Shown: in pieces, positions 8,806 through 20,014 of the stretch
Layout of the letters: every line of letters starts with the position of its first letter
Numbering within the stretch: position 1 is the stretch's first letter
Assembly: GCA_947500575.1 (NCBI GenBank)
Contig: CANMSI010000003.1
Span: 310,001 to 374,000, forward strand
Source of the DNA: an uncultured Flavobacteriaceae bacterium
GTDB taxonomy: Bacteria > Bacteroidota > Bacteroidia > Flavobacteriales > Flavobacteriaceae
Direction: 5' to 3'
DNA length: 64,000 nt
Program-made: the position numbers and the translations under genes
The notes under the pieces: generated by a model
What the model saw: only the letters and a program-made list of their open reading frames with translations
What the model was told of the DNA's origin: nothing
Database searches by the model: none

Positions 8806-9654
8806 TTAATTAAGGGCTATATTGTCTATTAGTCTTACATCTTCGGCATAAACGGCTATAAAAGCTCTATATTTTACAAGGGGTCTTTTTCTTGCTACTG
8901 GCTTTAAAGTTGCTACGTCGGTTATTGCTATATATTCCAATCTTAGTGAAGGGTGGTTTTTAAATTGTTGTTCTACCCATCTACATATGTAGTTAGCACT
9001 TTTCGTGCCAAATTTTGTTTTTGCAGTTAAGAGGGTAGCATATATAAAAGCAGCCTCTTTTCTAAGGGCACTGGTAAGTCTTTCATTTCTTGAACTCATC
9101 GCTAATCCATGTGGTTCCCTGACAATTGGACAGCCAATTATTTCCACAGGAATTTTTCGTAGTTCCACCAATTTTTTGATGATCTGTAACTGCTGAAAAT
9201 CCTTTTCGCCAAAGTAAGCTCTCTTGGGTTGCACAATACGAAATAATTCTTCTACAATAGTACCAACTCCATTAAAATGCCCCTCCCTAAAAGCACCCTC
9301 CATAACGGTATCTAAACCTTCAAAATCATAGGATTTAGAAAGGTTTCCATGAGGGTATATTTCGGCTGCTGAAGGCGCAAAAACAAGAATCTCTTTAGAC
9401 ACTTTTTGTAGTAAAGCAAGATCTCTATCGAGCGTTTTTGGGTATTTTTCTAGGTCTTCAGCCTTGTCAAACTGTGTAGGATTCACAAAAATACTCACTA
9501 CCACTACAGAATTTTCAGAAAGCGCGGCACTAACTAAAGAAATATGGCCAGTGTGCAACGCACCCATGGTAGGTACTATTCCCAAAGAGAATTGCTGGTT
9601 CTCTAAAGAAGAAATATGCGCTCTTAGGGTACTTTTTGAATGAAATACTTGCAT
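8806..9654 (-). CDS. panC: Pantothenate synthetase
   Basis: PanC joins pantoate and beta-alanine with ATP to give pantothenate. The 282-residue protein carries the nucleotidyltransferase HxGH motif (H34-T-G-H37 in MGALHTGHISLV), the FVNPTQFDKAEDLEKYP segment, FGEKDFQQL and the KMSKS-like loop (AMSSRNERL). It opens the panC-panD-YbhN-esterase operon and is divergent from the GT5-type gene at 9757, with promoter elements for both in the 102-base gap. Confidence 0.97.
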   Translation of the reverse strand: MQVFHSKSTLRAHISSLENQQFSLGIVPTMGALHTGHISLVSAALSENSVVVVSIFVNPTQFDKAEDLEKYPKTLDRDLALLQKVSKEILVFAPSAAEIYPHGNLSKSYDFEGLDTVMEGAFREGHFNGVGTIVEELFRIVQPKRAYFGEKDFQQLQIIKKLVELRKIPVEIIGCPIVREPHGLAMSSRNERLTSALRKEAAFIYATLLTAKTKFGTKSANYICRWVEQQFKNHPSLRLEYIAITDVATLKPVARKRPLVKYRAFIAVYAEDVRLIDNIALN

Positions 9655-9674
9655 GTGAATAATTTAAAAGCGAG

Positions 9675-9682
9675 CAAACTTA
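9675..9682 (-). promoter_or_regulatory. -7 promoter element for panC
   Basis: On the minus strand TAAGTTTG matches TAnnTTTG and lies 20 bases before the panC ATG, implying a short leader. I see no good TTG at the -33 spacing. Confidence 0.4.
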
Positions 9683-9713
9683 CTATAATTACTGCTAATC
9701 TGTATAATTTTTG

Positions 9714-9721
9714 TAGTTTTG
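9714..9721 (+). promoter_or_regulatory. -7 promoter element for the GT5-type gene
   Basis: TAGTTTTG matches TAnnTTTG and sits 35 bases before the ATG at 9757. No clear -33 element is visible. Confidence 0.4.
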
Positions 9722-9756
9722 CAGCTAGTTTCTTTGAAAAATAAAATATCACTTTT

Positions 9757-10566
9757 ATGAATGGTAAAAAGATATTGTTTGTATCTTCAGAATTAGTCCC
9801 CTACTTGCCAGAGAATGAAGTTTCCTTAATGTCTTATGAGGCACCGCGCATGGTAAACAGCAACGGAGGCCAGATTAGGATATTTATGCCACGATTTGGA
9901 AATATTAATGAGCGAAGACATCAGCTTCATGAAGTAATTCGATTATCTGGAATGAATTTGGTTATTAATGACATGGATATGCCGTTGATAATTAAAGTAG
10001 CTTCTATTCCGAGGGAACGTATCCAGGTGTATTTTATTGATAATGAAGAATACTTTAAGAGGAAAGCGACCTTTACAGATGAAGAAGGAACGCTCTTCCC
10101 AGATAATGACGAACGTGCAATCTTCTTTGCAAAAGGAGTTGTAGAGACTGTTAAGAAATTGAATTGGTCGCCAGATATCATTCATGTTCATGGTTGGATG
10201 GCTTCCTTAGTGCCTCTTTATTTAAAGCAATATTATGCAGATGAGCCTTTGTTTGCAGAAAGTAAAATAGTAACCTCTGTTTATAAGCAGAGTTTTGATG
10301 GAGCTTTAGACGGGGGTATGCAGAAGAAAATAGGTTTTGATGAAATTTCTGAAGAAGCTACTGCACCCTTAGCAGATCCCAACTATAATAATTTGTTAAA
10401 AGTAGCTGTAGATTTTTCAGATGCTGTTATTTTAGCCACTGAAGAAATATCAGAAGATTTACAAACACATATTACCAACCTCCAAAAACCTGTGTTACCA
10501 TATGTCTCTCTTCAAGAGTTTGAAGAAGCATATGTCAATTTTTACAACACTGAAGTATTAAAATAA
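9757..10566 (+). CDS. Stand-alone N-terminal domain of a GT5 glycogen/starch synthase
   Basis: The 269-residue protein matches only the N-terminal Rossmann half of glycogen/starch synthases: [65 protein letters not shown]. The ADP-glucose-binding C-terminal half is absent, and the usual KxGGL loop has become ENEVSLM. The downstream gene starts 5 bases after the stop, so this is not a frameshifted longer gene. It is therefore unlikely to be a normal glycogen synthase. Its place between panC and a DUF4270-glmS pair suggests an envelope or sugar-related role, but no function can be assigned. Confidence 0.8.
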   Translation: MNGKKILFVSSELVPYLPENEVSLMSYEAPRMVNSNGGQIRIFMPRFGNINERRHQLHEVIRLSGMNLVINDMDMPLIIKVASIPRERIQVYFIDNEEYFKRKATFTDEEGTLFPDNDERAIFFAKGVVETVKKLNWSPDIIHVHGWMASLVPLYLKQYYADEPLFAESKIVTSVYKQSFDGALDGGMQKKIGFDEISEEATAPLADPNYNNLLKVAVDFSDAVILATEEISEDLQTHITNLQKPVLPYVSLQEFEEAYVNFYNTEVLK

Positions 10567-10571
10567 GTTAC

Positions 10572-12434
10572 ATGAAATTTTTCAATAAATCTGTACGAAC
10601 TGCAATAGCGGTGATGGTGCTGACGACTGCTTTTTTTTCTTGTGAAGAAGAACTTACCACCATTGGTGATGGTGTAATTGGAGGAGAACCCTTTGTAACC
10701 AACAAGGCAGAATTTGATGTGTTTGCTTATAACAAAAAGATAAGTGCTGTTCAAACCAATAGATTGCCAGCATATCAATTAGGTGTTTTTAATGATCCTA
10801 TCTATGGAAGAACGGAAGCACAAATAACAACACAAATTCAATTAACTTCTCCCAATCCCTCGTTTGGATCCTTTTCCCAAGCTACAGAAGACATTTCTGC
10901 AACGGACGATATTGATGCAACGATACTGGAGAATGAAACGGTTGATTCTGTCTTTCTTTATATTCCATTTTTAACCAAAAATTCGGCTATTAGAGATCAA
11001 GACTTGGATGGTGTAGATGATATTTTTGATGCAGATCCGGAAGATCCTAATAGTGATAGTGATGGAGACGGCCTTACGGATAATCAAGAACGTCTTGCAG
11101 GGAGTGATCCACTAAATAGGGATACAGATGGTGATATGATTGAGGATGCAGACGATGAGGTTAACAGTAAATTAAATGCGTTTCCACGAAAATTTGAGTT
11201 AGATAGTATTTTTGGAGATAGAACCATGGCATTTAATTTAAAAGTTTCGCTTTCAACCTTCTTTTTGAGAGATCTAGATCCTAGTACTAATTTCTTAGAG
11301 CAACAAGAATATTTTTCAACTCAAGAATTTGCGCCCACTTTTATTTCTGATGTTTTATATGATAACGATGTAACTATTAATGATGAAGAAATATTAATTT
11401 TCAATCAGGATGATGAATCTACGGAAGATATAGATGAATCTACAACTGTGGGTACTCGTCTAGCTCCTGGTATAAGAGTGCCTTTAGACAACACCTTTTT
11501 TCAACAAAATATATTGGATAAGGAGGGAAGTTCAGAATTATTGAGTTTAGCCAATTTTAGAGAGTTCTTAAGAGGATTGCACTTTTCGGTAACCCCAGGT
11601 GGAGAAGACTTGCTACTATTGTTAGATTTATCGCAGGCAAATATTACGATAAGCTATACCTATGATTCCTTTGATGAATCGGCAGATAATATGATGACTA
11701 AGGAACAACGAGATTTTCAAATTGCCTTGCTAACTGGTGGTGGAAGAGATCAATTTGGAGGTTTGAATCCGATAGCGGGGAATGCGGTAAATACACTCAT
11801 AAATGAAGCCTATCCTGCAGAAATCACTAATAATTTAGATACAGGAGAGAACGCTTCTAGAATATACCTTAAAGGTGGGGCAGGAGCTTTTGCTGAAATA
11901 AAGCTCTTTGATGAGGTAAATGGGCAGGAAATAATTAATGAAATCAAGGCCAATAATTGGATAATTAACGAGGCCAATTTAGTATTCTATGTAGATAGAA
12001 GCATTTTAGATGCTACTCCAGGTGTTGTAGAACCACCAAGATTGTATCTATATAATGCAGAGACCAATGAACCGCTCTATGATCCTCAATTTGACATTTC
12101 GAATTTGGCGAATACCTTGGCTGCTTTCCCAGAATATGATGGTGTTTTAGAAACGGGTACAGATGGAAAAGGGATTAAATACACCGTAAGAATAACCAAC
12201 TATCTCAATGATATTATTGTTCGAGATGAAGCCAATGCAACCTTAGGCTTAAGTTTAACTTCTGATATTGTTATAGACGATGTTTCAAATGCGATGCTTC
12301 TTGGAGTGGAAGGAGATGTCCCAGTGATGTCTACCGTTAACCCATTAGGTACCGTCTTATTTGGTAGTAATGTCCAAGCAAGTGAGGAGTCTAACAAACT
12401 AAAATTGGAGATTTTCTATACCCAAACCAATTAA
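10572..12434 (+). CDS. DUF4270 lipoprotein with calcium-binding TSP3-type insert
   Basis: The start [27 protein letters not shown] gives a lipoprotein signal with C24. The body matches the DUF4270 family of Bacteroidota outer-membrane lipoproteins ([28 protein letters not shown], and a C-terminal IFYTQTN end). Residues 142-196 form an insert of Asp-rich DxDxDGxxD repeats typical of thrombospondin type 3 calcium-binding repeats. Translation begins 5 bases after the GT5-type gene, so the two are an operon. The family has no proven function; a calcium-stabilised cell-surface role is an inference. Confidence 0.88.
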   Translation: MKFFNKSVRTAIAVMVLTTAFFSCEEELTTIGDGVIGGEPFVTNKAEFDVFAYNKKISAVQTNRLPAYQLGVFNDPIYGRTEAQITTQIQLTSPNPSFGSFSQATEDISATDDIDATILENETVDSVFLYIPFLTKNSAIRDQDLDGVDDIFDADPEDPNSDSDGDGLTDNQERLAGSDPLNRDTDGDMIEDADDEVNSKLNAFPRKFELDSIFGDRTMAFNLKVSLSTFFLRDLDPSTNFLEQQEYFSTQEFAPTFISDVLYDNDVTINDEEILIFNQDDESTEDIDESTTVGTRLAPGIRVPLDNTFFQQNILDKEGSSELLSLANFREFLRGLHFSVTPGGEDLLLLLDLSQANITISYTYDSFDESADNMMTKEQRDFQIALLTGGGRDQFGGLNPIAGNAVNTLINEAYPAEITNNLDTGENASRIYLKGGAGAFAEIKLFDEVNGQEIINEIKANNWIINEANLVFYVDRSILDATPGVVEPPRLYLYNAETNEPLYDPQFDISNLANTLAAFPEYDGVLETGTDGKGIKYTVRITNYLNDIIVRDEANATLGLSLTSDIVIDDVSNAMLLGVEGDVPVMSTVNPLGTVLFGSNVQASEESNKLKLEIFYTQTN

Positions 12435-12512
12435 TTTTCCTTCAGAGGATACCACTTATGGGAATTATGCGTTATATAACCCAAAGGGGCTAAATTTTTC
12501 ATGTACTTCATG

Positions 12513-12520
12513 TAAATTTG
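12513..12520 (+). promoter_or_regulatory. -7 promoter element for glmS
   Basis: TAAATTTG matches TAnnTTTG, 37 bases before the glmS ATG. No convincing TTG at the -33 position, so the promoter may need an activator or be weak. Confidence 0.4.
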
Positions 12521-12557
12521 CACTTCAATAAAATAACACAACCAAGAGTTTTAAAAT

Positions 12558-14405
12558 ATGTGTGGAATTGTAGGATATATAGGGCATAGAGATGCCTATC
12601 CAATCATTATAAAAGGATTACAACGCTTAGAGTACCGTGGATATGATAGTGCAGGAGTTGCATTATACGACGGTGAAGATATCAATCTTGCCAAAACAAA
12701 AGGCAAGGTGGAAGATCTAAAAAACAAAGCAGAAACCACTATTTCTTTAAAGGGAAATCTGGGAATTGGACATACTAGATGGGCAACCCATGGGGTTCCA
12801 AACGATGTCAATTCGCATCCGCATCATTCCAATTCAGGAGAATTAGTAATTATCCATAATGGAATCATAGAAAACTATGAATCTATAAAGAAAGAGCTTA
12901 TAAAAAGGGGCTATACCTTTGAATCTGATACGGATACAGAAGTATTGGTAAACCTTATCGAAGAGATTAAGAAAACAGAAGATGTAAAATTGGGTAAGGC
13001 AGTACAAATTGCCTTGAACCAAGTGGTAGGAGCATACGCAATTGCTGTTTTTGATGTTAAAAAACCGGATGAAATCGTAGTTGCAAAACTAGGAAGCCCT
13101 TTGGCAATTGGAATTGGAGAAAACGAATATTTTATTGCTTCAGATGCGTCACCATTTATTGAATTCACTAACAATGCAGTGTATTTAGAAGATGAAGAAA
13201 TGGCCATTGTTCGTGTTGGAAAGGAAATAAAGCTTCGAAAAATTAAAGATGATTCTATTGCTTATCCAAATATTTTAGAATTAAAACTGAATATTGAAGA
13301 AATTGAAAAAGGTGGTTACGATCACTTTATGCTGAAAGAAATATATGAGCAACCTAGAGCTATTTTAGATACCTATCGTGGTCGTCTACGCGTAGCACAG
13401 GGAATTATTAAAATGGCTGGGGTAGATGAAAATTTAGAACGTTTCCTAAATGCCAATCGAATAATAATTGTAGCCTGTGGAACTTCATGGCATGCGGGTT
13501 TAGTAGCCGAATATATTTTTGAAGATTTGGCTAGAATACCTGTAGAGGTAGAATATGCTTCTGAGTTTAGATATAGAAATCCTGTTATTACGGATAAGGA
13601 TATTCTAATTGCAATTTCTCAATCTGGAGAAACAGCAGATACTTTGGCGGCTATAAAATTGGCGAAAGAAAAAGGAGCTTTTGTTTTTGGAGTTTGTAAT
13701 GTAGTAGGTTCTTCTATTGCAAGAGAAACAGATGCAGGAGCTTATACACATGCTGGTCCAGAAATTGGTGTTGCCTCTACCAAAGCGTTTACCACTCAAA
13801 TTACAGTACTTACGTTGTTGGCACTTAAATTGGCAAAAGAAAAGGGAGAGTTTTCTGAATCTAAATTCCATGAATTTTTAACGGAATTGGAGACCATACC
13901 TAGCAAAGTAGAAAGAAGTTTGCAATCCAATGATATTGTAGAAGCAATTGCAGAAGTATATAAAGATTCAACAAACTGTCTCTATCTAGGAAGAGGATAT
14001 AATTTCCCTGTGGCTTTGGAAGGTGCGTTAAAATTGAAGGAGATTAGTTATATCCATGCAGAAGGATATCCGGCGGCAGAAATGAAGCATGGACCTATTG
14101 CATTAATAGATGAACAAATGCCTGTAATTGTGATTGCGACCAAAAAAGGGCACTATGAAAAAGTAGTGAGCAATGTTCAGGAAATAAAATCTAGAAAAGG
14201 AAAAATAATTGCTGTAGTAACGGAAGGAGATCAACAAGTAAAGGAACTTGCAGACCATGTCATTGAAGTTCCGGAAACCTTGGAGAGTCTAACACCTTTG
14301 TTAACAACAATACCATTGCAATTGTTATCCTATCATATTGCAGTAATGCGCGAATGTAATGTAGACCAGCCTCGAAATTTAGCGAAATCGGTTACAGTGG
14401 AATAG
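12558..14405 (+). CDS. glmS: Glutamine-fructose-6-phosphate aminotransferase (isomerizing)
   Basis: GlmS makes glucosamine-6-phosphate from fructose-6-phosphate and glutamine, the entry to peptidoglycan and LPS amino sugars. The 615-residue protein has the N-terminal glutaminase with nucleophile Cys2 (MCGIVGYIG) and the GHTRWATHG and HNGIIEN motifs, then two SIS domains (ACGTSWHAG, AISQSGETADT, GRGYNFPVALEGALKLKEISYIHAEGYPAAE), and the typical C-terminus AKSVTVE. It has its own terminator at 14431. No glmS ribozyme is seen upstream. Confidence 0.98.
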   Translation: MCGIVGYIGHRDAYPIIIKGLQRLEYRGYDSAGVALYDGEDINLAKTKGKVEDLKNKAETTISLKGNLGIGHTRWATHGVPNDVNSHPHHSNSGELVIIHNGIIENYESIKKELIKRGYTFESDTDTEVLVNLIEEIKKTEDVKLGKAVQIALNQVVGAYAIAVFDVKKPDEIVVAKLGSPLAIGIGENEYFIASDASPFIEFTNNAVYLEDEEMAIVRVGKEIKLRKIKDDSIAYPNILELKLNIEEIEKGGYDHFMLKEIYEQPRAILDTYRGRLRVAQGIIKMAGVDENLERFLNANRIIIVACGTSWHAGLVAEYIFEDLARIPVEVEYASEFRYRNPVITDKDILIAISQSGETADTLAAIKLAKEKGAFVFGVCNVVGSSIARETDAGAYTHAGPEIGVASTKAFTTQITVLTLLALKLAKEKGEFSESKFHEFLTELETIPSKVERSLQSNDIVEAIAEVYKDSTNCLYLGRGYNFPVALEGALKLKEISYIHAEGYPAAEMKHGPIALIDEQMPVIVIATKKGHYEKVVSNVQEIKSRKGKIIAVVTEGDQQVKELADHVIEVPETLESLTPLLTTIPLQLLSYHIAVMRECNVDQPRNLAKSVTVE

Positions 14406-14430
14406 TGTGGTTCGGCGCATAAAAATATAG

Positions 14431-14459
14431 AAAGCCTTGGTATACCAAGGCTTTTTTTA
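14431..14459 (+). terminator. Terminator after glmS
   Basis: Perfect inverted repeat AAAGCCTTGG-TATA-CCAAGGCTTT followed by a run of T, 25 bases after the glmS stop. Confidence 0.85.
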
Positions 14460-14591
14460 TGAATATCATATTGAAACGAGCTTAGAATTGCGAAAGTAAT
14501 ACTATGCATGCATAATTTTTTTCATTTTTTTCTTATGGGTTTAAAAAAAACTGTATCTTGGGCATTGAACTAACTTAAACTCAAATTTCAC

Positions 14592-17342
14592 ATGAGAACT
14601 TTACTGTTAATATCCTTTCTTCTGTCAACATTCGTGGGTTTTTCACAAACAGTCGTAAAGGGAACCGTGGTTGATCAAAATGGAGAACCAGTCCCTGGTG
14701 CTAACCTTGTAATTGTAGGGAAAGCTGTAGGAGCGGTGACTGATTTTGACGGAAATTTCACTCTTGAAACTTCGGAAGCCCCCCCTTTTCAGTTAAGAAT
14801 AACCAGTCTTGGATATTCCTCTACTACTGCAGAAGTAACTGCGAACAATCAAACACTTTCGATCACTCTTAATGAAGCTCAAACATTATTAGATGAAATT
14901 GTAATTTCTGCGTCAAGAACGCCAGAACGAATTTTTGAATCTCCAGTTTCGGTTGAGCGTTTTGGGTTAAAAGAAATTAAATCTACCACCGCCGCTTCTT
15001 TTTATGGAGGGCTACAAAATTTAAAGGGTGTAGATATTAACACCAACAGTTTAACATTCCAATCTATCAATACAAGAGGTTTTGCCACTTTCGCCAATAC
15101 CCGATTTTTACAGTTGGTAGATGGTATGGACAACTCGGCGCCAGGGTTAAATTTCGTACTGGGAAATTTAGTAGGTATGTCTGAGTTAGAAGTGCAGAGT
15201 GTAGAAATATTACCAGGTGCATCTTCTGCCCTATATGGTGCTGGTGCCTTTAATGGTATTTTATTCATGACGAGTAAAAGCCCGTTTGATTTTCAAGGGA
15301 TCAGTGCGTATGCCAAAACAGGGATTACCTCTCAAGTTTCAGCAGGAGATAATGCGTATTATGATTTTGGTATAAGAGCAGCACATGCTTTTAATGATAA
15401 ACTGGCTATTAAGGCAAATTTCTCTTTCTTAAAAGGAGAAGATTGGCACGCAACAAATATTCAAGACCTGAATAACCCAGGAGCTACGAGAACGGATCCG
15501 GGCTATGATGGCCTAAACGTATATGGAGATGAAGTAGCAACACTGCTTAATTTTGATGCAGCGGGTGGCCTTCCTTCAGGAACTGTAGGTTCTGCCTTTG
15601 TTTCTAGAACGGGTTATAACGAAGCAGATCTTGCTAATTACGAAGCAGAAAGTGTAAAAACAGATTATTCTATCCACTACAGACCTTTTGGAGATGATTT
15701 TGAGATCCTCTATAACGGAAGAATTGGTAGAGGAAACACGATTTACCAAGGTGCAAACAGATACTCTATTAAGGACTTTATATTTCAACAGCACAAACTC
15801 GAGTTTAGAAATGATAATTTCTTCCTAAGAGGGTATATCTCATCGGAAGGTTCTGGTAATTCTTATGACACGCGTTTTACAGGAATTAATATCAATAGAG
15901 CGTGGAAATCAGATACGCAATGGTTTACAGACTATGCTACTACCTTTATAGGGGCTAAATTAGGTGTTGGAACAGGAGTTCTTTTAGACGATGCTACAGC
16001 GCATGCAGCAGCCCGTCAAGCAGCAGATACTGGCAGATTAATTCCAGGAACACCTGGATTTGAAGCAGCATTCAATAGAGTTACTTCGGATGGAGACTTA
16101 ACTACAGGATCCAAATTCATAGATGAAACCAAATTGCGGCACGTAGATGCGAATTATAATTTAAGTTATTTAACAAAAGATTTTGCCGACATTCAGGTTG
16201 GAGGTTCTTTCAGAGAATACGATTTGCGTTCTAATGGAACCATCTTCACAGATTTTGATGGCCCAATTACCTATAGTGAGTTTGGAGCCTATCTACAACT
16301 TCAAAAGAAACTAATTGATGATCGACTAAAGTTTACAGGTTCTGTTCGGTATGATAAAAATGAGTTCTTTGATGGTTTCTTCTCACCAAGACTTTCATTG
16401 GTATACACCGCAGGTGAAAATAGAAACCAAAATTTTAGAGCATCAGTACAGCAAGGATTTAGAAACCCAACCACACAAGACCTTTTTATAGGTTTAAATG
16501 TGGGGAGAGCAATTTTAGTAGGATCGGCACCAGATAACTTAGACAGAGATGTACGAACTTTTGATGTAAGTACTTCTGGCCAAGCCGTTATTGGCCAAGC
16601 AACAGTTGATATTGTTGGTAGAGCCGCTTATGAAAATGCATTTTCTTTAAATTCTGTTCAAAGTGGGGCGCCTACGGCGGTAACTACACCAATCGTAAAG
16701 CCCGAAGAGATTACAGCTTTTGAAGTGGGGTATAGAGCTCAGTTAGGAAAAGTTTCTATTGATCTTAGTGGATATTTTAATAAATACAAGAATTTTATAT
16801 CGAATACAACTGTTTTAGTTCCGCTTTATGGACAGGCAGGGGATAATGCGCTTTCATTGTTAGCATTGCAAAACGGAGATTTTGAAGCATATCAAACCTA
16901 TACCAACTCATTGGCAGATATAGAATCTTACGGAGCTACCATAGGTGTGGATGCAAAAATCTTTGGGAACTTTGATATTGGTGCTAACTATACCTATGCA
17001 GATCTTGAATTCAATCAGGCTGCTTTTCCAGATTTTAGAACGAACTTTAATACGCCAAAGCATAAAGCTAAATTCTCTTTTGGAAATACAGCGCTCTTTG
17101 AGAACTTCGGATTTAATCTAAATTATAGATGGAGCGATTCATATGAGTGGCAAGCCACTTTTGCAGATGGTGATATACCTGCTTACAGTGTTTTAGATGC
17201 ACAGATTAACTATGCAGTACCTAGTATTAAATCGGTATTTAAACTGGGAGGTTCTAACTTATTGGCAGACGAATATTTCACAGCAGTAGGTACCGGATTA
17301 ATCGGTTCTATCTACTATGTGTCTTGGACCATAAATCCTTAA
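14592..17342 (+). CDS. TonB-dependent receptor with carboxypeptidase-like regulatory domain
   Basis: An outer-membrane active transporter of 916 residues. It has a signal peptide (residues 1-19), a carboxypeptidase-D regulatory-like beta-sandwich (20-105: VVKGTVVDQNGEPVPGANLVI ends in TSLGY), a plug domain (about 110-235, with QSINTRGFATFANTR, VEILPGASSALYGAGAFNG), and a beta-barrel to the C-terminus. There is no SusD gene next to it, so a SusCD glycan system is unlikely; the substrate is unknown. A TATCTTG tract at 14553 may be a poor -7 element. It is a single-gene unit with a terminator at 17362. Confidence 0.92.
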   Translation: MRTLLLISFLLSTFVGFSQTVVKGTVVDQNGEPVPGANLVIVGKAVGAVTDFDGNFTLETSEAPPFQLRITSLGYSSTTAEVTANNQTLSITLNEAQTLLDEIVISASRTPERIFESPVSVERFGLKEIKSTTAASFYGGLQNLKGVDINTNSLTFQSINTRGFATFANTRFLQLVDGMDNSAPGLNFVLGNLVGMSELEVQSVEILPGASSALYGAGAFNGILFMTSKSPFDFQGISAYAKTGITSQVSAGDNAYYDFGIRAAHAFNDKLAIKANFSFLKGEDWHATNIQDLNNPGATRTDPGYDGLNVYGDEVATLLNFDAAGGLPSGTVGSAFVSRTGYNEADLANYEAESVKTDYSIHYRPFGDDFEILYNGRIGRGNTIYQGANRYSIKDFIFQQHKLEFRNDNFFLRGYISSEGSGNSYDTRFTGININRAWKSDTQWFTDYATTFIGAKLGVGTGVLLDDATAHAAARQAADTGRLIPGTPGFEAAFNRVTSDGDLTTGSKFIDETKLRHVDANYNLSYLTKDFADIQVGGSFREYDLRSNGTIFTDFDGPITYSEFGAYLQLQKKLIDDRLKFTGSVRYDKNEFFDGFFSPRLSLVYTAGENRNQNFRASVQQGFRNPTTQDLFIGLNVGRAILVGSAPDNLDRDVRTFDVSTSGQAVIGQATVDIVGRAAYENAFSLNSVQSGAPTAVTTPIVKPEEITAFEVGYRAQLGKVSIDLSGYFNKYKNFISNTTVLVPLYGQAGDNALSLLALQNGDFEAYQTYTNSLADIESYGATIGVDAKIFGNFDIGANYTYADLEFNQAAFPDFRTNFNTPKHKAKFSFGNTALFENFGFNLNYRWSDSYEWQATFADGDIPAYSVLDAQINYAVPSIKSVFKLGGSNLLADEYFTAVGTGLIGSIYYVSWTINP

Positions 17343-17361
17343 AAACGAATAGGTTTATAAT

Positions 17362-17393
17362 AAAAAGGCATACTAACTAGTATGCCTTTTTTT
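17362..17393 (+). terminator. Terminator after the TonB-dependent receptor
   Basis: Stem AAAAAGGCATACT / AGTATGCCTTTTT with loop AACT and a T run, 20 bases after the stop. Confidence 0.85.
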
Positions 17394-17419
17394 ATGCGTA
17401 AAAAAAGAGAAAAGTAGTT

Positions 17420-17448
17420 TTGAATTCAAATGTAATAGCATATCTTTG
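17420..17448 (+). promoter_or_regulatory. Promoter of atpD-atpC
   Basis: A TTG at 17420-17422 (in TTTTG), 18 bases of spacer and TATCTTTG at 17441-17448. This is a near-perfect Bacteroidota housekeeping promoter, with a leader of about 75 bases before the atpD ATG. Confidence 0.75.
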
Positions 17449-17508
17449 CAGCCTGAAAAACGACCTCTTAAGAAGATAGTGAAGAGTGTTGTTATCAAAA
17501 CGCTATAA

Positions 17509-19038
<1,530 letters not shown>

Positions 19039-19109
19039 TAAATTCTAAACTTCAACTTCCAAATACTGGCATTAGAATTTGGAAATTGAATACTGTAATT
19101 TTATGTAAT

Positions 19110-19388
19110 ATGTATTTAGAAATTGTATCCCCAGAAGCTACCTTATTTGCAGGAGACGTTACTGCTGTAACGGTTCCAGGAATTAATGGAGAATTTCAAA
19201 TGTTAACCAATCACGCTCCCATCGTTTCTCTTTTGCAAGAAGGAGAAGTGAAAATACAAGGAGATATTACAATTGAAGAGGCTTTCGAAAATAAGTTTAC
19301 AAAGGGATCTAATGGAGATACTGTACTATCTATTTCCAGCGGTACTATTGAAATGAAAGACAATAAAATAATAGTATTAGCAGATTAG
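19110..19388 (+). CDS. atpC: F-type ATP synthase subunit epsilon, short form
   Basis: The 92-residue protein has the epsilon N-terminal beta-sandwich (MYLEIVSPEATLFAGDV, GEFQMLTNHAPIVSLLQEG). The frame opens earlier at a TTG at 19086, but the conserved start is the ATG at 19110. The C-terminal two-helix inhibitory domain found in most bacteria (total about 135 residues) is absent, as is usual in this phylum. It follows atpD by 71 bases and ends before a terminator. Confidence 0.93.
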   Translation: MYLEIVSPEATLFAGDVTAVTVPGINGEFQMLTNHAPIVSLLQEGEVKIQGDITIEEAFENKFTKGSNGDTVLSISSGTIEMKDNKIIVLAD

Positions 19389-19410
19389 CTTTAGCTTCAA
19401 CCATATATTT

Positions 19411-19443
19411 AAAGCCATTAGTTTACTACTAATGGCTTTTTTT
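19411..19443 (+). terminator. Terminator after atpD-atpC
   Basis: Stem AAAGCCATTAGT / ACTAATGGCTTT with a 5-base loop, followed by TTTT. It lies between atpC and a converging gene. Confidence 0.85.
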
Positions 19444-19461
19444 ATTGCTGAAAAATAGTCG

Positions 19462-20007
19462 TTACTTCCAATCCCAGTTCACTAATTCCCAGGAAACCCC
19501 ATCCGTTATTTCTGTCTTAAGACTTTTAAACCCTACGCTATTATGAGCTCGTAGAGAACGAGTATTGGACGAGGCAATTTCTGTAAACAAGCAATCAAAT
19601 TTTGTGTTGAGCTCTTTTTGATAGTAGGCATACATACCTCTAAATACACCCATTTTGCGATAGGGTTTATCAATGCATACTTGCCCCATCACTACATAAT
19701 TTTTTCCTTTCAAAAGGGTATCGGCAGTATCAAACATTGGAGTAAGAACCGGAATGTCATTTCTAAAGGATGGTAACATTACAAGTGCATAGCCAGCAAC
19801 CTTATCTTTGTCTTTGGCTAGAATATGCGCACAAGCATCATTCATTTTTTTAAGAATATCAAAATCATGTCCAACAGTAATAAAACCTTCTTTGGCCTTC
19901 TCTTCTTTTGTTAAGCCTGCTTTTATATTGCGTTTTTGTATTTCTAAAATCTGATGCAATTCAGAATCCAAACGTGCTCTTGTATAGCTAATTTCTGGAC
20001 GATTCAT
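19462..20007 (-). CDS. GNAT-family N-acetyltransferase
   Basis: The 181-residue protein has the GNAT fold: a beta strand VMGQVCIDKPYRKMGVFRGMY, in which the acetyl-CoA-binding Q/RxxGxG/A loop is replaced by the looser RKMGVF, and the C-terminal FTEIASSNTRSLRAHNSVGFKSL segment (Asn and His-Asn, then GF). The acceptor is unknown. It lies 7 bases downstream of the M61 peptidase, so the two are likely co-transcribed. Confidence 0.8.
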   Translation of the reverse strand: MNRPEISYTRARLDSELHQILEIQKRNIKAGLTKEEKAKEGFITVGHDFDILKKMNDACAHILAKDKDKVAGYALVMLPSFRNDIPVLTPMFDTADTLLKGKNYVVMGQVCIDKPYRKMGVFRGMYAYYQKELNTKFDCLFTEIASSNTRSLRAHNSVGFKSLKTEITDGVSWELVNWDWK

Positions 20008-20014
20008 ATTACCA

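Noticed and set aside
9757-10566. Frameshifted or truncated full-length glycogen synthase
   Set aside because: No C-terminal GT5 remnant follows; the next gene begins 5 bases after the stop in a clean frame.
12435-12557. glmS ribozyme ahead of glmS
   Set aside because: The 123-base gap is too short and has none of the ribozyme's conserved core; only a -7 promoter element is seen.
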